64,000 nucleotides of DNA from Bacteroidota bacterium. Lineage in GTDB: Bacteria > Bacteroidota > Bacteroidia > Cytophagales > Cytophagaceae. Position 1 is the stretch's first letter. Every line of letters begins with the position of its first letter. Of this stretch, positions 15,053-24,411 are shown in pieces. The DNA is taken from contig JAEVZS010000007.1 of the NCBI GenBank assembly GCA_023392125.1, positions 208,875 through 272,874 of the forward strand, given 5' to 3'. The notes under the pieces were generated by a model. It saw nothing but the letters and a program-made list of their open reading frames with translations, made no database searches and was not told where the DNA came from. A program made the translations under genes and the position numbers.

Positions 15053-17197
15053 TTAAACAAAAATGAGATCTATGGTTCGTTTATGCAGATTGGTATCTTT
15101 TACTTTTACCTTCACTTTATCCCCCAAAGTAATCATCTTTTTGTTTCTTTTGCCAATGACACGGTAATTATCTGCATCCAGTTCATAATAATCATCATCC
15201 ATTTCGGACAGGCGGACCATACCTTCGCACTTTGTTTCAACCATTTCCACAAACAGTCCATATTCCGTAAGCCCACTGACAATTCCGTCAAATTCCTTAT
15301 CAGCCATACCCTGCATATACTCCACCTGCTTATATTTTACTGATGCCCGCTCTGCTTCTGTAGCCAGTTTTTCCATCTCCGAAGAATGTTCGCAGAGACT
15401 CTCGTATTGCTCTTTGTCTACACTCTTGCCGTCTTCCAGATAATGGGCCAGCAATCTGTGCACCATTACATCAGGGTATCGGCGAATCGGGGATGTAAAG
15501 TGTGTATAATGCTTAAATGCCAGTCCAAAGTGAATTTCGGGCTCTGTTGTATACTTTGCTTTGGACATTGTCCGGATAGCAAGGCTTTGCAATACATTCT
15601 GCTCGGGTTTGCCCTCTACTTCCTCTGTCAGCCGGTTAATCGTTGAACTGAGTCTGCCTTTTGTGAAATCAAGACTATAGCCAAATTTTCTGGCAAAGAC
15701 TGACAATGCGGTAAGCTTCTCCTCTACCGGATGCTCATGTATTCTGAATACCATGGTAAGCCGCTGATCACCGCGTTTCTTAAAATGCACATATTCGGCT
15801 ACTTTCCTGTTGGCAAGCAACATAAAGTCCTCGATGAGCTTATGTGCATCCTTTCGTATCTTTGGTACAACTTCCAACGGTTTTCCATTCTCATCAAGCC
15901 GGAATTTTACCTCTATTGTCTCAAAACTGATTGCTCCCTTTTTAAAGCGCTCGTTTCTCAATTCATGAGCAAGCCGGTTTAATACAAGGATCTCCTCGGA
16001 AAAATCGCCCTTCTCTGTCTCAATGATATCCTGTGCCTCTTCATAGGAAAATCTTCTGTCGGAATGTATAATAGTCCGTCCAAACCACTCATCTCTGATA
16101 GTCGCCTTATCATCCAGTTCGAAAATAGCCGAAAAGGTAAGTTTGTCTTCATTGGGGCGCAGACTGCACAAATCATTTGACAATCTCTCCGGCAGCATCG
16201 GTATAGTTCTGTCAACGAGGTATACGGAAGTGGCCCTTTTCACTGCTTCCTTATCCAGGGGAGAGCCGGGAGTTACGTAATGAGATACATCTGCGATATG
16301 TATGCCTATTTCCCAATTTCCGTTGTCGAGTTTCCTAATAGAAAGTGCATCATCAAAATCTTTGGCATCGGCAGGATCAATTGTAAATGTTGTCACTGAA
16401 CGCATATCCCGGCGTCTCGCAATTTCCTCATTTGTAATCTCGCCCGGGATCCTTGATGCCGCCTGAATCAGCCGGTCATCAAACTCGTAAGGTAATCCGA
16501 ATTCGGCCATAATAGCATGCATCTCCACATCATTATTACCGGCCATGCCAAGAATTTCAATTACCTCGCCAACCGGATTGTTGTCTCTTACCGGCCATTC
16601 CGTAATTCGTACAATTACTTTTTCTCCGTTCTTAGCTTCCTTGCTTCTGTCAAGCGGGACCAGAATATCCTGATACATTTTTCTTTTATCAGGAATCACA
16701 TACATGTATCTGTCATGCAACTCTACAGTACCTACATATTCAGGCTTGCCTCTCTCGATTATCTGAATCACTTCTCCTTCAGGATTTTTTCCGGACCTTC
16801 GGGCAAATGTTCTTACCCGTACCAGATCTCCGTCAAGTGCATTCCTTAATTTTGATGCGCTGACTTTTATATCTGCGGTCTGGTCTTTGCAGACAATAAA
16901 GGCAAAACGAGGATTTACAAAATCAACTCTGCCTTCCTGCAGATCAGCAACTGCACCATTAGCATCTTCTTTTCCGGCAAACTCTCCATTTTTCATGCGG
17001 CCAAGCTCACCTTCCAACACCATTTCGTTCAATATATCCTGTAATACAATCTTCTCATCCCTCTTACGAAGTCCGATCTTCCGGATGAGTTGCTTCAATG
17101 AAGCGGAACGCTTCTTCCCTTCTGATAAAAGCTGTAAAACTTTTTCACGAAGAAACGATCTCTTATCAGGATTTCCTTTGGCTTTTTTCCCGGCCAT
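15053..17197 (-). CDS. rnr: Ribonuclease R
   Basis: Processive 3'-5' exoribonuclease of the RNB family, able to degrade structured RNA and involved in mRNA turnover and ribosome quality control. 714 residues. The N-terminal winged-helix and cold-shock OB domains fill about residues 10-220. The RNB catalytic domain begins with TIDPADAKDFDDA, whose aspartates bind Mg, and continues through HFTSPIRRYPDVMVHRLLAH. A C-terminal S1 domain covers about 635-714. It directly precedes the polyprenyl synthase gene. Confidence 0.95.
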   Translation of the reverse strand: MAGKKAKGNPDKRSFLREKVLQLLSEGKKRSASLKQLIRKIGLRKRDEKIVLQDILNEMVLEGELGRMKNGEFAGKEDANGAVADLQEGRVDFVNPRFAFIVCKDQTADIKVSASKLRNALDGDLVRVRTFARRSGKNPEGEVIQIIERGKPEYVGTVELHDRYMYVIPDKRKMYQDILVPLDRSKEAKNGEKVIVRITEWPVRDNNPVGEVIEILGMAGNNDVEMHAIMAEFGLPYEFDDRLIQAASRIPGEITNEEIARRRDMRSVTTFTIDPADAKDFDDALSIRKLDNGNWEIGIHIADVSHYVTPGSPLDKEAVKRATSVYLVDRTIPMLPERLSNDLCSLRPNEDKLTFSAIFELDDKATIRDEWFGRTIIHSDRRFSYEEAQDIIETEKGDFSEEILVLNRLAHELRNERFKKGAISFETIEVKFRLDENGKPLEVVPKIRKDAHKLIEDFMLLANRKVAEYVHFKKRGDQRLTMVFRIHEHPVEEKLTALSVFARKFGYSLDFTKGRLSSTINRLTEEVEGKPEQNVLQSLAIRTMSKAKYTTEPEIHFGLAFKHYTHFTSPIRRYPDVMVHRLLAHYLEDGKSVDKEQYESLCEHSSEMEKLATEAERASVKYKQVEYMQGMADKEFDGIVSGLTEYGLFVEMVETKCEGMVRLSEMDDDYYELDADNYRVIGKRNKKMITLGDKVKVKVKDTNLHKRTIDLIFV

Positions 17198-17213
17198 ATT
17201 TTTTTAATGAGGA

Positions 17214-19043
17214 TTAAAATGTTAGTTTTCTCTTACCAAATCTGGCTTTCCTTATCTCGTCAGGGTCTCCTTTAGGAATCGAATTTATAAGACTTTTAGT
17301 ATATTCTTTGGTTGGATTATGGTATATATCTTCCGCATATCCCTCTTCTTCGATTTTTCCCTTATTCATTACAATGATACGATCCGACATAAATTTTACG
17401 ACCGAAAGATCATGGGAAATAAAAATATAGGTAAAATTAAATTCTTCTTTAAGGTTATTCAGCAAATTGAGTACCTGAGCCTGTACACTTACATCCAGGG
17501 CCGAAACGGATTCATCACAAATGATGAATTTCGGATTCAGCGCAAGCGCTCTTGCTATACAGATCCGCTGACGCTGACCTCCTGAAAACTCGTGCGGATA
17601 GCGATCAAAATGAGCAGCCGTCAGACTTACTTTATCCAGTAACTCAATGGCCTTCTTCTTTCGCTGAAAATCACTGCCCAACACACCATTTACCTTCATC
17701 GGCTCTGTAATAGCCTCACCGATTGTAAGACGCGGGTTAAGGGATGAATAAGGATCCTGGAATATTATCTGTATGTCTTTACGAAGATCCCGCAGCCCTT
17801 TCTTGCTAAGCCCATTAATCAGCTTGTCCTCAAAGTATATTTCTCCGCCTGTAGGTTCAATCAGGCGCAAAATTGTTCGGCCCAATGTTGTTTTGCCACA
17901 TCCGGATTCTCCTACAAGCCCCACTGTCTCTCCCGGATACACATGAAATGAGACATCATCTACTGCTTTTACATAGCTTTCTGCCTTGCCAAACAAACCT
18001 CTTGTAACCGGGAAATGCGTTTTAAGATTTTTTACAACAAGAAGAGGTTTCTGAGCTTCTAAAGCAATCTGGCGCTCTTTTATTTCTTCATCTGTTGTAT
18101 AATTCATGAGAATTGCGTGACCTACCGAAGAAAAGACTCCTTTCTTTTCAATCATTGTACCGGACTTATCCGTTTCCATAAAATCCGATACGGTTGGCAG
18201 CACCTTCATTTTAATATCCAGTCTGGGCCGACAGGCCAAAAGGCCTTTGGTGTAGGGATGCTGAGGATTGTTAAATATCTGAAGGACATCTCCCTGTTCC
18301 ACAATTTTTCCTCTATACATAACCAGAACCCTGTCTGCTATTTCTGCTATAACACCAAGATCATGAGTAATAAAAATAATGGACATATTATTCTCATCCC
18401 GGAGTTGCGCCATTAACTTAAGTATCTTTGCCTGAACCGTAACATCAAGTGCTGTAGTAGGCTCGTCAGCAATCAGAATCGAAGGATTGCAGCTCATTGC
18501 CATAGCAATCATTACCCGCTGTTTCTGCCCACCGGATATCTGATGCGGATAGGCCCTGAATATTTCTTCCGGCCTGGGAAGATCTACCTTATTAAATAGC
18601 TCGATGGTTTTCTCATATGCTTCTTTTCTAGGCATATTCCGATGTACCCTCAGCGTTTCCATCACCTGATTGCCGCACGTATAAACCGGATTAAGAGATG
18701 TCATCGGCTCCTGAAAGATCATGGAAATCTCATTGCCGCGAATAGCTCTCATATCTGCTTCGGTGGCTGTGACAATTTCCTTTTCTCCGCGGCTCAGGGT
18801 ATTTAATTTTATTGACCCGCCTACAATCTGTCCTGGCGGGTTGGGGATCAGCTTCATCAAAGAAAGCGCTGTTACCGATTTGCCTGAGCCGGACTCTCCG
18901 ACAATACCAATCGTTTCTCCCTTTCTCAGATTGAAACTTACTCCATCAACAGCCTTTACAATTGACTCTTCCGTCTTAAAAAACGTTTGCAGGTTATTTA
19001 CCTGCAAAAGAAAATCATCTTTAAATCCCTCTTGTTCTGCCAT
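17214..19043 (-). CDS. Fused dipeptide/oligopeptide ABC transporter ATPase (DppD-DppF type)
   Basis: 609 residues with two complete ABC ATPase halves, the equivalents of DppD/OppD (about residues 10-270) and DppF/OppF (about 345-600). Walker A sequences are GESGSGKSV and GESGCGKTT; signature motifs are ISGGQKQR and FSGGQRQR; each half has its Walker B (ILIADEP and FIICDES). The oligopeptide-specific Pro-rich segment after each ATPase is visible (NNPQHPYTKGLL, HNPTKEYTKSL). It would power uptake of peptides through inner-membrane permeases, but no permease or binding protein is encoded next to it, so its partners must lie elsewhere. Confidence 0.93.
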   Translation of the reverse strand: MAEQEGFKDDFLLQVNNLQTFFKTEESIVKAVDGVSFNLRKGETIGIVGESGSGKSVTALSLMKLIPNPPGQIVGGSIKLNTLSRGEKEIVTATEADMRAIRGNEISMIFQEPMTSLNPVYTCGNQVMETLRVHRNMPRKEAYEKTIELFNKVDLPRPEEIFRAYPHQISGGQKQRVMIAMAMSCNPSILIADEPTTALDVTVQAKILKLMAQLRDENNMSIIFITHDLGVIAEIADRVLVMYRGKIVEQGDVLQIFNNPQHPYTKGLLACRPRLDIKMKVLPTVSDFMETDKSGTMIEKKGVFSSVGHAILMNYTTDEEIKERQIALEAQKPLLVVKNLKTHFPVTRGLFGKAESYVKAVDDVSFHVYPGETVGLVGESGCGKTTLGRTILRLIEPTGGEIYFEDKLINGLSKKGLRDLRKDIQIIFQDPYSSLNPRLTIGEAITEPMKVNGVLGSDFQRKKKAIELLDKVSLTAAHFDRYPHEFSGGQRQRICIARALALNPKFIICDESVSALDVSVQAQVLNLLNNLKEEFNFTYIFISHDLSVVKFMSDRIIVMNKGKIEEEGYAEDIYHNPTKEYTKSLINSIPKGDPDEIRKARFGKRKLTF

Positions 19044-19077
19044 TAAATAGTATGTCTAACGTGCCATTGTCCTCTGT

Positions 19078-19788
19078 TTATGAAAATATAATATTTTCAG
19101 GTTCCGGCAATGGCATCTGATTAAATTTTAGAAATAAAGAAGCTGTTACAAATACATCCTGACTGCAATAATCGGCTATCCGGCTGAGATTATTCTCTCT
19201 GTAGTATACTTCGGAAACCTGACTTCCGTCCATATCACTTTTGCTTCCGGGAATATCAAACAGAGCAGCAAGAAGCTCCAGACTTGTATAATGCTTTCGA
19301 TCGCCAAACTTCCAGAAATCCATGGTATCAATATGCTTTACTTCCCAGGGCTTTTTTCCGGACAGATTAAGAACATCAGGGATTTTGATTTCATTTATCA
19401 ACATTCGGCGACAGATATAGGGGAAATCAAATTCTTTTCCATTGTGGGCAACCAGCGTAAGACGATCGGATGGATATTTCTCAACGATAGATTTAAACTC
19501 TTCCAGTAACTTCTTTTCGTTATGATCAAACAGTGATTTTATTTTTATTCCGAACTGAAGATTATTGGTACTATAAAAACGGCCAAGTGAGATTGCAACT
19601 ATTTTCCCAAACTCTGAATAAATTGCTCCTTTATTTCTAAAGAGTTCGGCCGGGCACGCCTCAGCATTAATATATCCTGATTTTCTGTCCCACTGTTGCC
19701 TCAATCGTTCACTGAGGTGTTCATACGAAGGCTCACAACAAACAGTTTCAATATCCAGAAACAATAATTCTGACAGAGAACGGCTCAT
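19078..19788 (-). CDS. 3'-5' exonuclease, DEDDy family (PolB-like proofreading domain)
   Basis: 236 residues of RNase H-like fold. Exo I is LFLDIETV, Exo II VAHNGKEFDFPYICRRM, and Exo III YCSQDV, where Tyr-x3-Asp marks the DEDDy subclass. This resembles stand-alone DNA polymerase B exonuclease domains and could act in DNA repair. The ATG at 19788 puts Exo I about ten residues from the start, as in the family, and leaves eight bases after the YjbQ stop; an ATG at 19809 and a further upstream start would overlap that gene. Confidence 0.85.
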   Translation of the reverse strand: MSRSLSELLFLDIETVCCEPSYEHLSERLRQQWDRKSGYINAEACPAELFRNKGAIYSEFGKIVAISLGRFYSTNNLQFGIKIKSLFDHNEKKLLEEFKSIVEKYPSDRLTLVAHNGKEFDFPYICRRMLINEIKIPDVLNLSGKKPWEVKHIDTMDFWKFGDRKHYTSLELLAALFDIPGSKSDMDGSQVSEVYYRENNLSRIADYCSQDVFVTASLFLKFNQMPLPEPENIIFS

Positions 19789-19796
19789 AACTTCTG

Positions 19797-20219
19797 TCAG
19801 GTTCCCCATATTGTTGCGACGAGCCCCCTTGCTCCTCCTTGATTTCTGTGCTCGCACAGATAAATTCCCTGCCAGGTGCCAAGATTAAGATATCCTTGTG
19901 TAACCGGAATAGTCAGAGAGCTGCCGATCAAAACCGCTTTGATATGTGCCGGCATATCATCCGCACCCTCATCGGTATGCTGATAGTATGGAGCATTCTC
20001 GGGAACCATACTATTCAGATATTTTTCCAGATCCTTTCTTGCTGTTGGGTCTGCATTTTCATTGATTGCAAGAGAGGCAGATGTATGCTTGATGAATAAA
20101 TTAAAAAGACCGGCAGATACAGACCGGATTTCTGTCAGCTCCTTTTCTATCAGGGAAGTTATCAAATGAATACCTCTCGGGAATGACGGAAGGATTATCT
20201 CTTTCTGAATTATTCTCAT
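19797..20219 (-). CDS. YjbQ / UPF0047 family protein
   Basis: 140 residues, full family length. Conserved blocks are FIKHTSASLAINENADP near residues 42-58, HTDEGADDMPAHIKA and the closing GTWQGIYLCEHR. The three histidines fit the family's metal-site pattern. E. coli YjbQ has weak thiamine-phosphate synthase activity, but the true role is not settled, so I do not assign one. It is followed closely by the exonuclease gene. Confidence 0.9.
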   Translation of the reverse strand: MRIIQKEIILPSFPRGIHLITSLIEKELTEIRSVSAGLFNLFIKHTSASLAINENADPTARKDLEKYLNSMVPENAPYYQHTDEGADDMPAHIKAVLIGSSLTIPVTQGYLNLGTWQGIYLCEHRNQGGARGLVATIWGT

Positions 20220-20251
20220 CTCATAAAAAATAACAAAAAATAAAACAGGAT

Positions 20252-20968
20252 CTAATTACTCTTTACTTCTTTCTCCAGCCCTCTGGCGAGCGGAATAAGC
20301 ACCTCATCCTCGATACGGGCGTGGATCAGTAGATCTATCTCCAGCATTTCAATCTGGTTGAGAAAAACCCTGAACGGCATCGGCACTCTATTTTTTCTAA
20401 AACGCGCTTCGATGGTTTCTCTTATCTGTGTAAGAATTTCCTCTTCGTGATGATGCTCATCATGAAAATTTTCAATTGAATATCTGTCCAGCCCCAGAGC
20501 TTTGACACTTTTCCCTTTCTGCTTCACTTTTATTAACTCTTCGATATAAGGGAAAAGAACGTACTCTTCATCATCAATATGCTCAACCAGGTCTTTTTTA
20601 TAGTCCATAAAAAGCTTGGCCAGTATCAAAAGCTGAGGATGAGAATATGAAAAATCCCTGCACATAGAAGTAAAGGACAGCTCTATCTCAGGAATTTTTT
20701 TATTCAGATAAAAGTTGTGGGTTTTCTTGAGATAATCAAGAGTCAACTCAAGAGAAAAAGATTTTAACTCATCTGCCGGAAAAGAAACTCCTTCCGAGAA
20801 AGCTTTAATTACCTGGATGACAAAATCAGCATCTGTATTGTGCAATGAACACAGATCCTCCAGCTGGAAATGCAAATTCCTTTTCTCAAAGCCCAACCTT
20901 TCAATCACAGACTCAAGAGCTTTATTGCCCGCAATGATATCATGTACTGAAGTGGTTTTACTGATCAT
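20252..20968 (-). CDS. Hemerythrin-domain protein, RIC/YtfE-like
   Basis: 238 residues. About residues 70-230 form a four-helix hemerythrin-like domain with candidate di-iron ligands in KKTHNFYL, KDLVEHIDDEEYVLFPYIEEL, FHDEHHHEEEIL and HARIEDEVLIP. The N-terminal part (TTSVHDIIAGNKALESVIERLG) matches the ScdA/DUF542 segment of the Fe-S cluster repair proteins, but its two cysteines are missing. RIC proteins repair iron-sulphur clusters after nitric-oxide or oxidative damage; whether that role survives without the cysteines is uncertain. The ATG at 20968 is preferred to a TTG two codons upstream. Confidence 0.82.
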   Translation of the reverse strand: MISKTTSVHDIIAGNKALESVIERLGFEKRNLHFQLEDLCSLHNTDADFVIQVIKAFSEGVSFPADELKSFSLELTLDYLKKTHNFYLNKKIPEIELSFTSMCRDFSYSHPQLLILAKLFMDYKKDLVEHIDDEEYVLFPYIEELIKVKQKGKSVKALGLDRYSIENFHDEHHHEEEILTQIRETIEARFRKNRVPMPFRVFLNQIEMLEIDLLIHARIEDEVLIPLARGLEKEVKSN

Positions 20969-21083
20969 GAACAATGATAGTATTAGGTTTTACTTTCTAA
21001 GATAGCAAAATACATTTTCTAATAAAATAATCTTCGGGCATTTTTTGTTATGTGCTTTACAAGTCAGGCTACCCGATGTATAT

Positions 21084-21965
21084 TTATAAAATGTTCAATG
21101 ACTGCTCTTTAATTTTTTCAAGTTCTTCTTTCATACCTACTACGTTGCGCTGAATGCTGGCATCGTTTGCCTTCGATCCTATGGTATTTATTTCACGACC
21201 TATTTCCTGAGCAATAAATCCAAGCTTTTTTCCGCTCCCTTCTTCGCCTTCCATTGTCTCGATAAAATAATTGAGATGATTACGTAAGCGCACTTTTTCT
21301 TCGCTGATATCCAGCTTTTCAATATAATAGATCAGTTCCTGTTCGAATCTGTTTGTGTCAAGTGATTCTGTCATTTTGTACTCTTCAAAATGGCCTAAGA
21401 TCCTTTCTCTTATAGTTTCTATTCTCTGGGGATCAAACTCATCAATTTTCACTAAAAAAGCCTCTATACTTTTTATATATTCTTTTAGCTTCGATGCCAG
21501 TTCATTTCCTTCCTGAATTCTAAACTCTCCGCATTTATTAAACGCGCTTTTAAGTGCGCTGAAAATTATTGCCCATTCTTCTGTATTATCCGAACCCTCC
21601 ACCTCTGTATTGACTGCTTTAGGCATCGTCAGCGCTATCCTGAACAGCTCATCTGTAGACTGCAATCCAAGCAGTTTACTGGTTTCAAGCAAATCGTTAT
21701 AATATTGCTTCACAAGGGCCTTATTGACAAACACCGCCGGTTTAGGTTCGCCCTTCTCCTGCACTTCAACTGAAACGCTTATTTTCCCTCTTTCAAGTAT
21801 GGTACTGATCAGGTTTCTTACTTCAAATTCCTTGTCGGAGTACTCTTTAGGAAGACGAAGACTCAAGTCCAGAAACTTCGAGTTGAGAGATTTAACTTCT
21901 ACTATCACCTTTATTTTTTCATTCTCAGCAACAGCGTTACCGTATCCAGTCATCGACTTTATCAT
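21084..21965 (-). CDS. YicC family endoribonuclease
   Basis: 293 residues, the normal length. N-terminus MIKSMTGYGNA and the C-terminal block IGREINTIGSKANDASIQRNVVGMKEELEKI are diagnostic. E. coli YicC is an endoribonuclease that degrades the small RNA RyhB. In Bacteroidota it often lies beside gmk, but here no guanylate kinase follows. A TAnnTTTG element lies just upstream. Confidence 0.93.
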   Translation of the reverse strand: MIKSMTGYGNAVAENEKIKVIVEVKSLNSKFLDLSLRLPKEYSDKEFEVRNLISTILERGKISVSVEVQEKGEPKPAVFVNKALVKQYYNDLLETSKLLGLQSTDELFRIALTMPKAVNTEVEGSDNTEEWAIIFSALKSAFNKCGEFRIQEGNELASKLKEYIKSIEAFLVKIDEFDPQRIETIRERILGHFEEYKMTESLDTNRFEQELIYYIEKLDISEEKVRLRNHLNYFIETMEGEEGSGKKLGFIAQEIGREINTIGSKANDASIQRNVVGMKEELEKIKEQSLNIL

Positions 21966-21983
21966 AATTCAGAGCAGTTATAT

Positions 21984-21991
21984 CAAAACTA
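21984..21991 (-). promoter_or_regulatory. Promoter -7 element before yicC
   Basis: Read on the minus strand this is TAGTTTTG, an exact match to TAnnTTTG, 18 bases upstream of the yicC start. No TTTG box is seen at the expected distance. Confidence 0.4.
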
Positions 21992-22083
21992 ATGTGCAAT
22001 GTTACTAAAAAAATAAATTCCCCATAGCAAAAGCCATACACCTCCTCCGATAATCCTGAAAATTTAAGCTATATCCACCCGGG

Positions 22084-22100
22084 TAGTATTTAAAATACTA
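22084..22100. repeat. Perfect inverted repeat, 8-base arms
   Basis: TAGTATTT and AAATACTA are separated by one base. It lies in the spacer between yicC and the small plus-strand gene. The spacing suits a dimeric regulator more than a terminator. Confidence 0.45.
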
Positions 22101-22216
22101 AAAAACCGCATTTGTTCAATGGTGAGTAAAAGCAGGTTAAGAACAGCTTATACTCCTTACCGGAAGAGCGCCTAAACGTTTCAATACCATAAACAGTTCT
22201 TTAAATAAAAAAGGAT

Positions 22217-22555
22217 ATGATATTGGTTGTGGTACCTCTTAGCAAAGATAAAGTCAAGGACTGGTGCGAGCTTTCAGACAAGCTAAAGGAAAAATACTCG
22301 GAAAAAATAAAAGACATGAATCTCCGGTATGGATTAACAAAACATTGTACCTGGCTATTGGAAGAGGATTCGGGCGCCAGGGCAATCGCTCTATACGAGG
22401 GTCCTGGTTCCGAAGACTTTCTTCCCAAGCTATCCAAATCTGATCATGAGTTTGACCAATGGGTAAAAAAGAAACTGGAAGAAATTTTTGATATTGATTT
22501 CTCCAAAAAGCTCGATATTCCGGAAACCAAACTACTTTTGAATTCTGGCTTCTAA
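22217..22555 (+). CDS. Small conserved-looking protein of unknown function
   Basis: 112 residues, no signal peptide or membrane segment. The opening strand MILVVVPLSKDKV, then a helix and a second strand (ARAIALYEGPG), suggest a small alpha/beta barrel of the ferredoxin-like kind, similar in outline to DUF6176-like proteins. That is a weak resemblance and I assign no function. The ATG is preceded by an A-rich stretch ending in AAGGA. It is convergent with the DUF1802 gene. Confidence 0.6.
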   Translation: MILVVVPLSKDKVKDWCELSDKLKEKYSEKIKDMNLRYGLTKHCTWLLEEDSGARAIALYEGPGSEDFLPKLSKSDHEFDQWVKKKLEEIFDIDFSKKLDIPETKLLLNSGF

Positions 22556-22590
22556 CCGGATAAGCCTCCAATTAAGTCAGACTTGTATTC

Positions 22591-23103
22591 TTAATGAATT
22601 CCGGGGTTTAATACCGGTTTGCCAACCAGTTCAATATTCTCTTCAAGCTCAATCCAGCTCTTACAGCCACTATGTTCCGGCAGAATCTCTATTGTAACCG
22701 GTTCGAGCAAGCTGTACACCTGCACTACAATCATATGAACTTTTTTCTCCCAGCGTTCAAATCTTTCACGAATTACTTCTTCGGTCCAGGCATGGTATCG
22801 ATCCAGTTTCTTTAACATCTCCCAGTCTGTAATAACCCTTGAGTCGGCAACTTCTGCAAAATACTCTATTTTTACATGATATTGGTCAACCTGATATTTC
22901 TCTGCGTTCAGAAAGGGCCTCCAGGAATCTTTTATCTGCTCATCTGACTGGTGAAAACGGGTTGGCAGCAAAAGGAACTTATTAGCTTTTAATTCAAAGC
23001 TCCCTTCTTCTTCTACAATGCCGCCTTTTCGTAATATCAGATTTTGCCTGCCGCTACCAAGTGCATCTACGATCAATGCCCACTCTTTAAATGCTTTTGT
23101 CAT
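22591..23103 (-). CDS. DUF1802 family protein
   Basis: 170 residues. The start AFKEWALIVDALGSGRQNLILRKGGI followed by LLLPTRFHQS is the family pattern as I recall it. No catalytic residues are known to me for this family. A short intergenic region with the promoter of the FAD oxidoreductase gene separates the two divergent genes. Confidence 0.75.
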   Translation of the reverse strand: MTKAFKEWALIVDALGSGRQNLILRKGGIVEEEGSFELKANKFLLLPTRFHQSDEQIKDSWRPFLNAEKYQVDQYHVKIEYFAEVADSRVITDWEMLKKLDRYHAWTEEVIRERFERWEKKVHMIVVQVYSLLEPVTIEILPEHSGCKSWIELEENIELVGKPVLNPGIH

Positions 23104-23239
23104 ATTATAATATCATGGTTAGAACTATCAATCTGCATTTTCTCCAATCTGCTTCGGTTTCCCAATCATTCCCACAAGTTACATATCTTTCTATTCTCCA
23201 TAAAAACTATTTTGTTTTTATACAAAAAATAGTATTATG

Positions 23240-23247
23240 TAAATTTG
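23240..23247 (+). promoter_or_regulatory. Promoter -7 element of the FAD oxidoreductase gene
   Basis: TAAATTTG is an exact match to TAnnTTTG, 17 bases before the ATG at 23265. A TTTG lies 25 bases further upstream (23211-23214), longer than the usual 19-21 spacing. Confidence 0.45.
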
Positions 23248-23264
23248 GCAGGATATAAACAGCT

Positions 23265-24392
23265 ATGTATAACGACACTGATGACATACTAATTATCGGC
23301 GGGGGGCTCGCAGGCCTGTGCAATGCCATCTGCCTGAGTCAGGCAGGCTTGAATGTCCATGTAATCGAACAAAAAACGTACCCTGCACACAAAGTTTGCG
23401 GAGAATATATAAGCAACGAAACGCTTCCGTTTCTTCAATCGATACAAATTAATATAGCGAAGCTGAGACCTGCCCGGATTTCAAGGCTTATGCTCAGCTC
23501 TCCTTCCGGATCATCTGTCAATCTGCCTCTCGGGCTCGGTGGATTCGGCCTTAGCCGTTATACACTGGACCATTTTCTTTATATGCGCGCACTTCAATAC
23601 GGGGTCCGCTTTTCTTTAAATGAGCGTGTGGATTCCATAGTATTTCACGATGACCGGTTTACAGTACAGCTTGCCTCCGGCAGATTTGAGAAAAGCAAAA
23701 TTGTTATCGCCGGCTACGGGAAAAGGTCAAATCTTGACAAATTCCTGCAACGTCCGTTTATCAGTAAGCGTTCTCCTTACGTTGGAGTCAAATATCATAT
23801 CAGAACAGACTTTCCCAGAGATCTGATTGCTCTTCATAATTTTGAGGGTGGCTATTGCGGAATCTCGGCCATAGAAAACGGACAATACTGTCTCTGTTAT
23901 TTAAGCAATCGAAGCAACCTGAAAGAGGCTGGTTCGATTGAAGCTCTCGAAGAGCTGATTCTTAAAAAAAATCCATATCTGAAACATATTCTGGAAAACT
24001 CGGAGTTTCTTTATGACAAACCTCTTGTAATCAACGAAATTTCCTTTGAAAGTAAAAAACCGGTTGAAAATCACCTCCTGATGTGCGGCGATGCAGCAGG
24101 CATGATTACCCCCTTGTGCGGCAACGGCATGGCCATGGCTATCCATTCTGCCAAACTATTGTCAGGATTAATTATCCGCTACTACAGAAATCCTGATTTC
24201 GGGAGAGATCATCTCGAGCATTATTATCAGAAAGAATGGAACCGGCTTTTTGCAAGCCGCATCTCCCGGGGTCGTCGTATTCAACAGCTATTTGGCCGTA
24301 AAATCATAAGCAATCTGTCAATCCAGTCATTACGATTGCTGCCACCGGTAGCCAACATGATTGTAAAAAGCACCCATGGGAAACCATTCTGA
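23265..24392 (+). CDS. FAD-dependent oxidoreductase, geranylgeranyl-reductase / monooxygenase type
   Basis: 375 residues. The Rossmann FAD motif is G12-x-G14-x-x-G17 in IIGGGLAGLCNA. KVCGEYIS near residue 45 and MCGDAAGMITPLCGNGMAMA near 275 are the second and third FAD contacts of group-A flavoprotein hydroxylases and geranylgeranyl reductases. It could hydroxylate a phenolic polyketide or reduce a prenyl chain. It starts the type III PKS neighbourhood, converging on the UbiA-like gene with a 19-base gap. Function in the cluster is inferred from position. Confidence 0.85.
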   Translation: MYNDTDDILIIGGGLAGLCNAICLSQAGLNVHVIEQKTYPAHKVCGEYISNETLPFLQSIQINIAKLRPARISRLMLSSPSGSSVNLPLGLGGFGLSRYTLDHFLYMRALQYGVRFSLNERVDSIVFHDDRFTVQLASGRFEKSKIVIAGYGKRSNLDKFLQRPFISKRSPYVGVKYHIRTDFPRDLIALHNFEGGYCGISAIENGQYCLCYLSNRSNLKEAGSIEALEELILKKNPYLKHILENSEFLYDKPLVINEISFESKKPVENHLLMCGDAAGMITPLCGNGMAMAIHSAKLLSGLIIRYYRNPDFGRDHLEHYYQKEWNRLFASRISRGRRIQQLFGRKIISNLSIQSLRLLPPVANMIVKSTHGKPF

Positions 24393-24411
24393 TTTCTGGC
24401 AGGCTATGCCA

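Noticed and set aside
22254..22571. 105-residue minus-strand frame over the small unknown gene
   Set aside because: The plus-strand frame has a proper start, ordered charge pattern and a convergent neighbour; the minus frame is its shadow.
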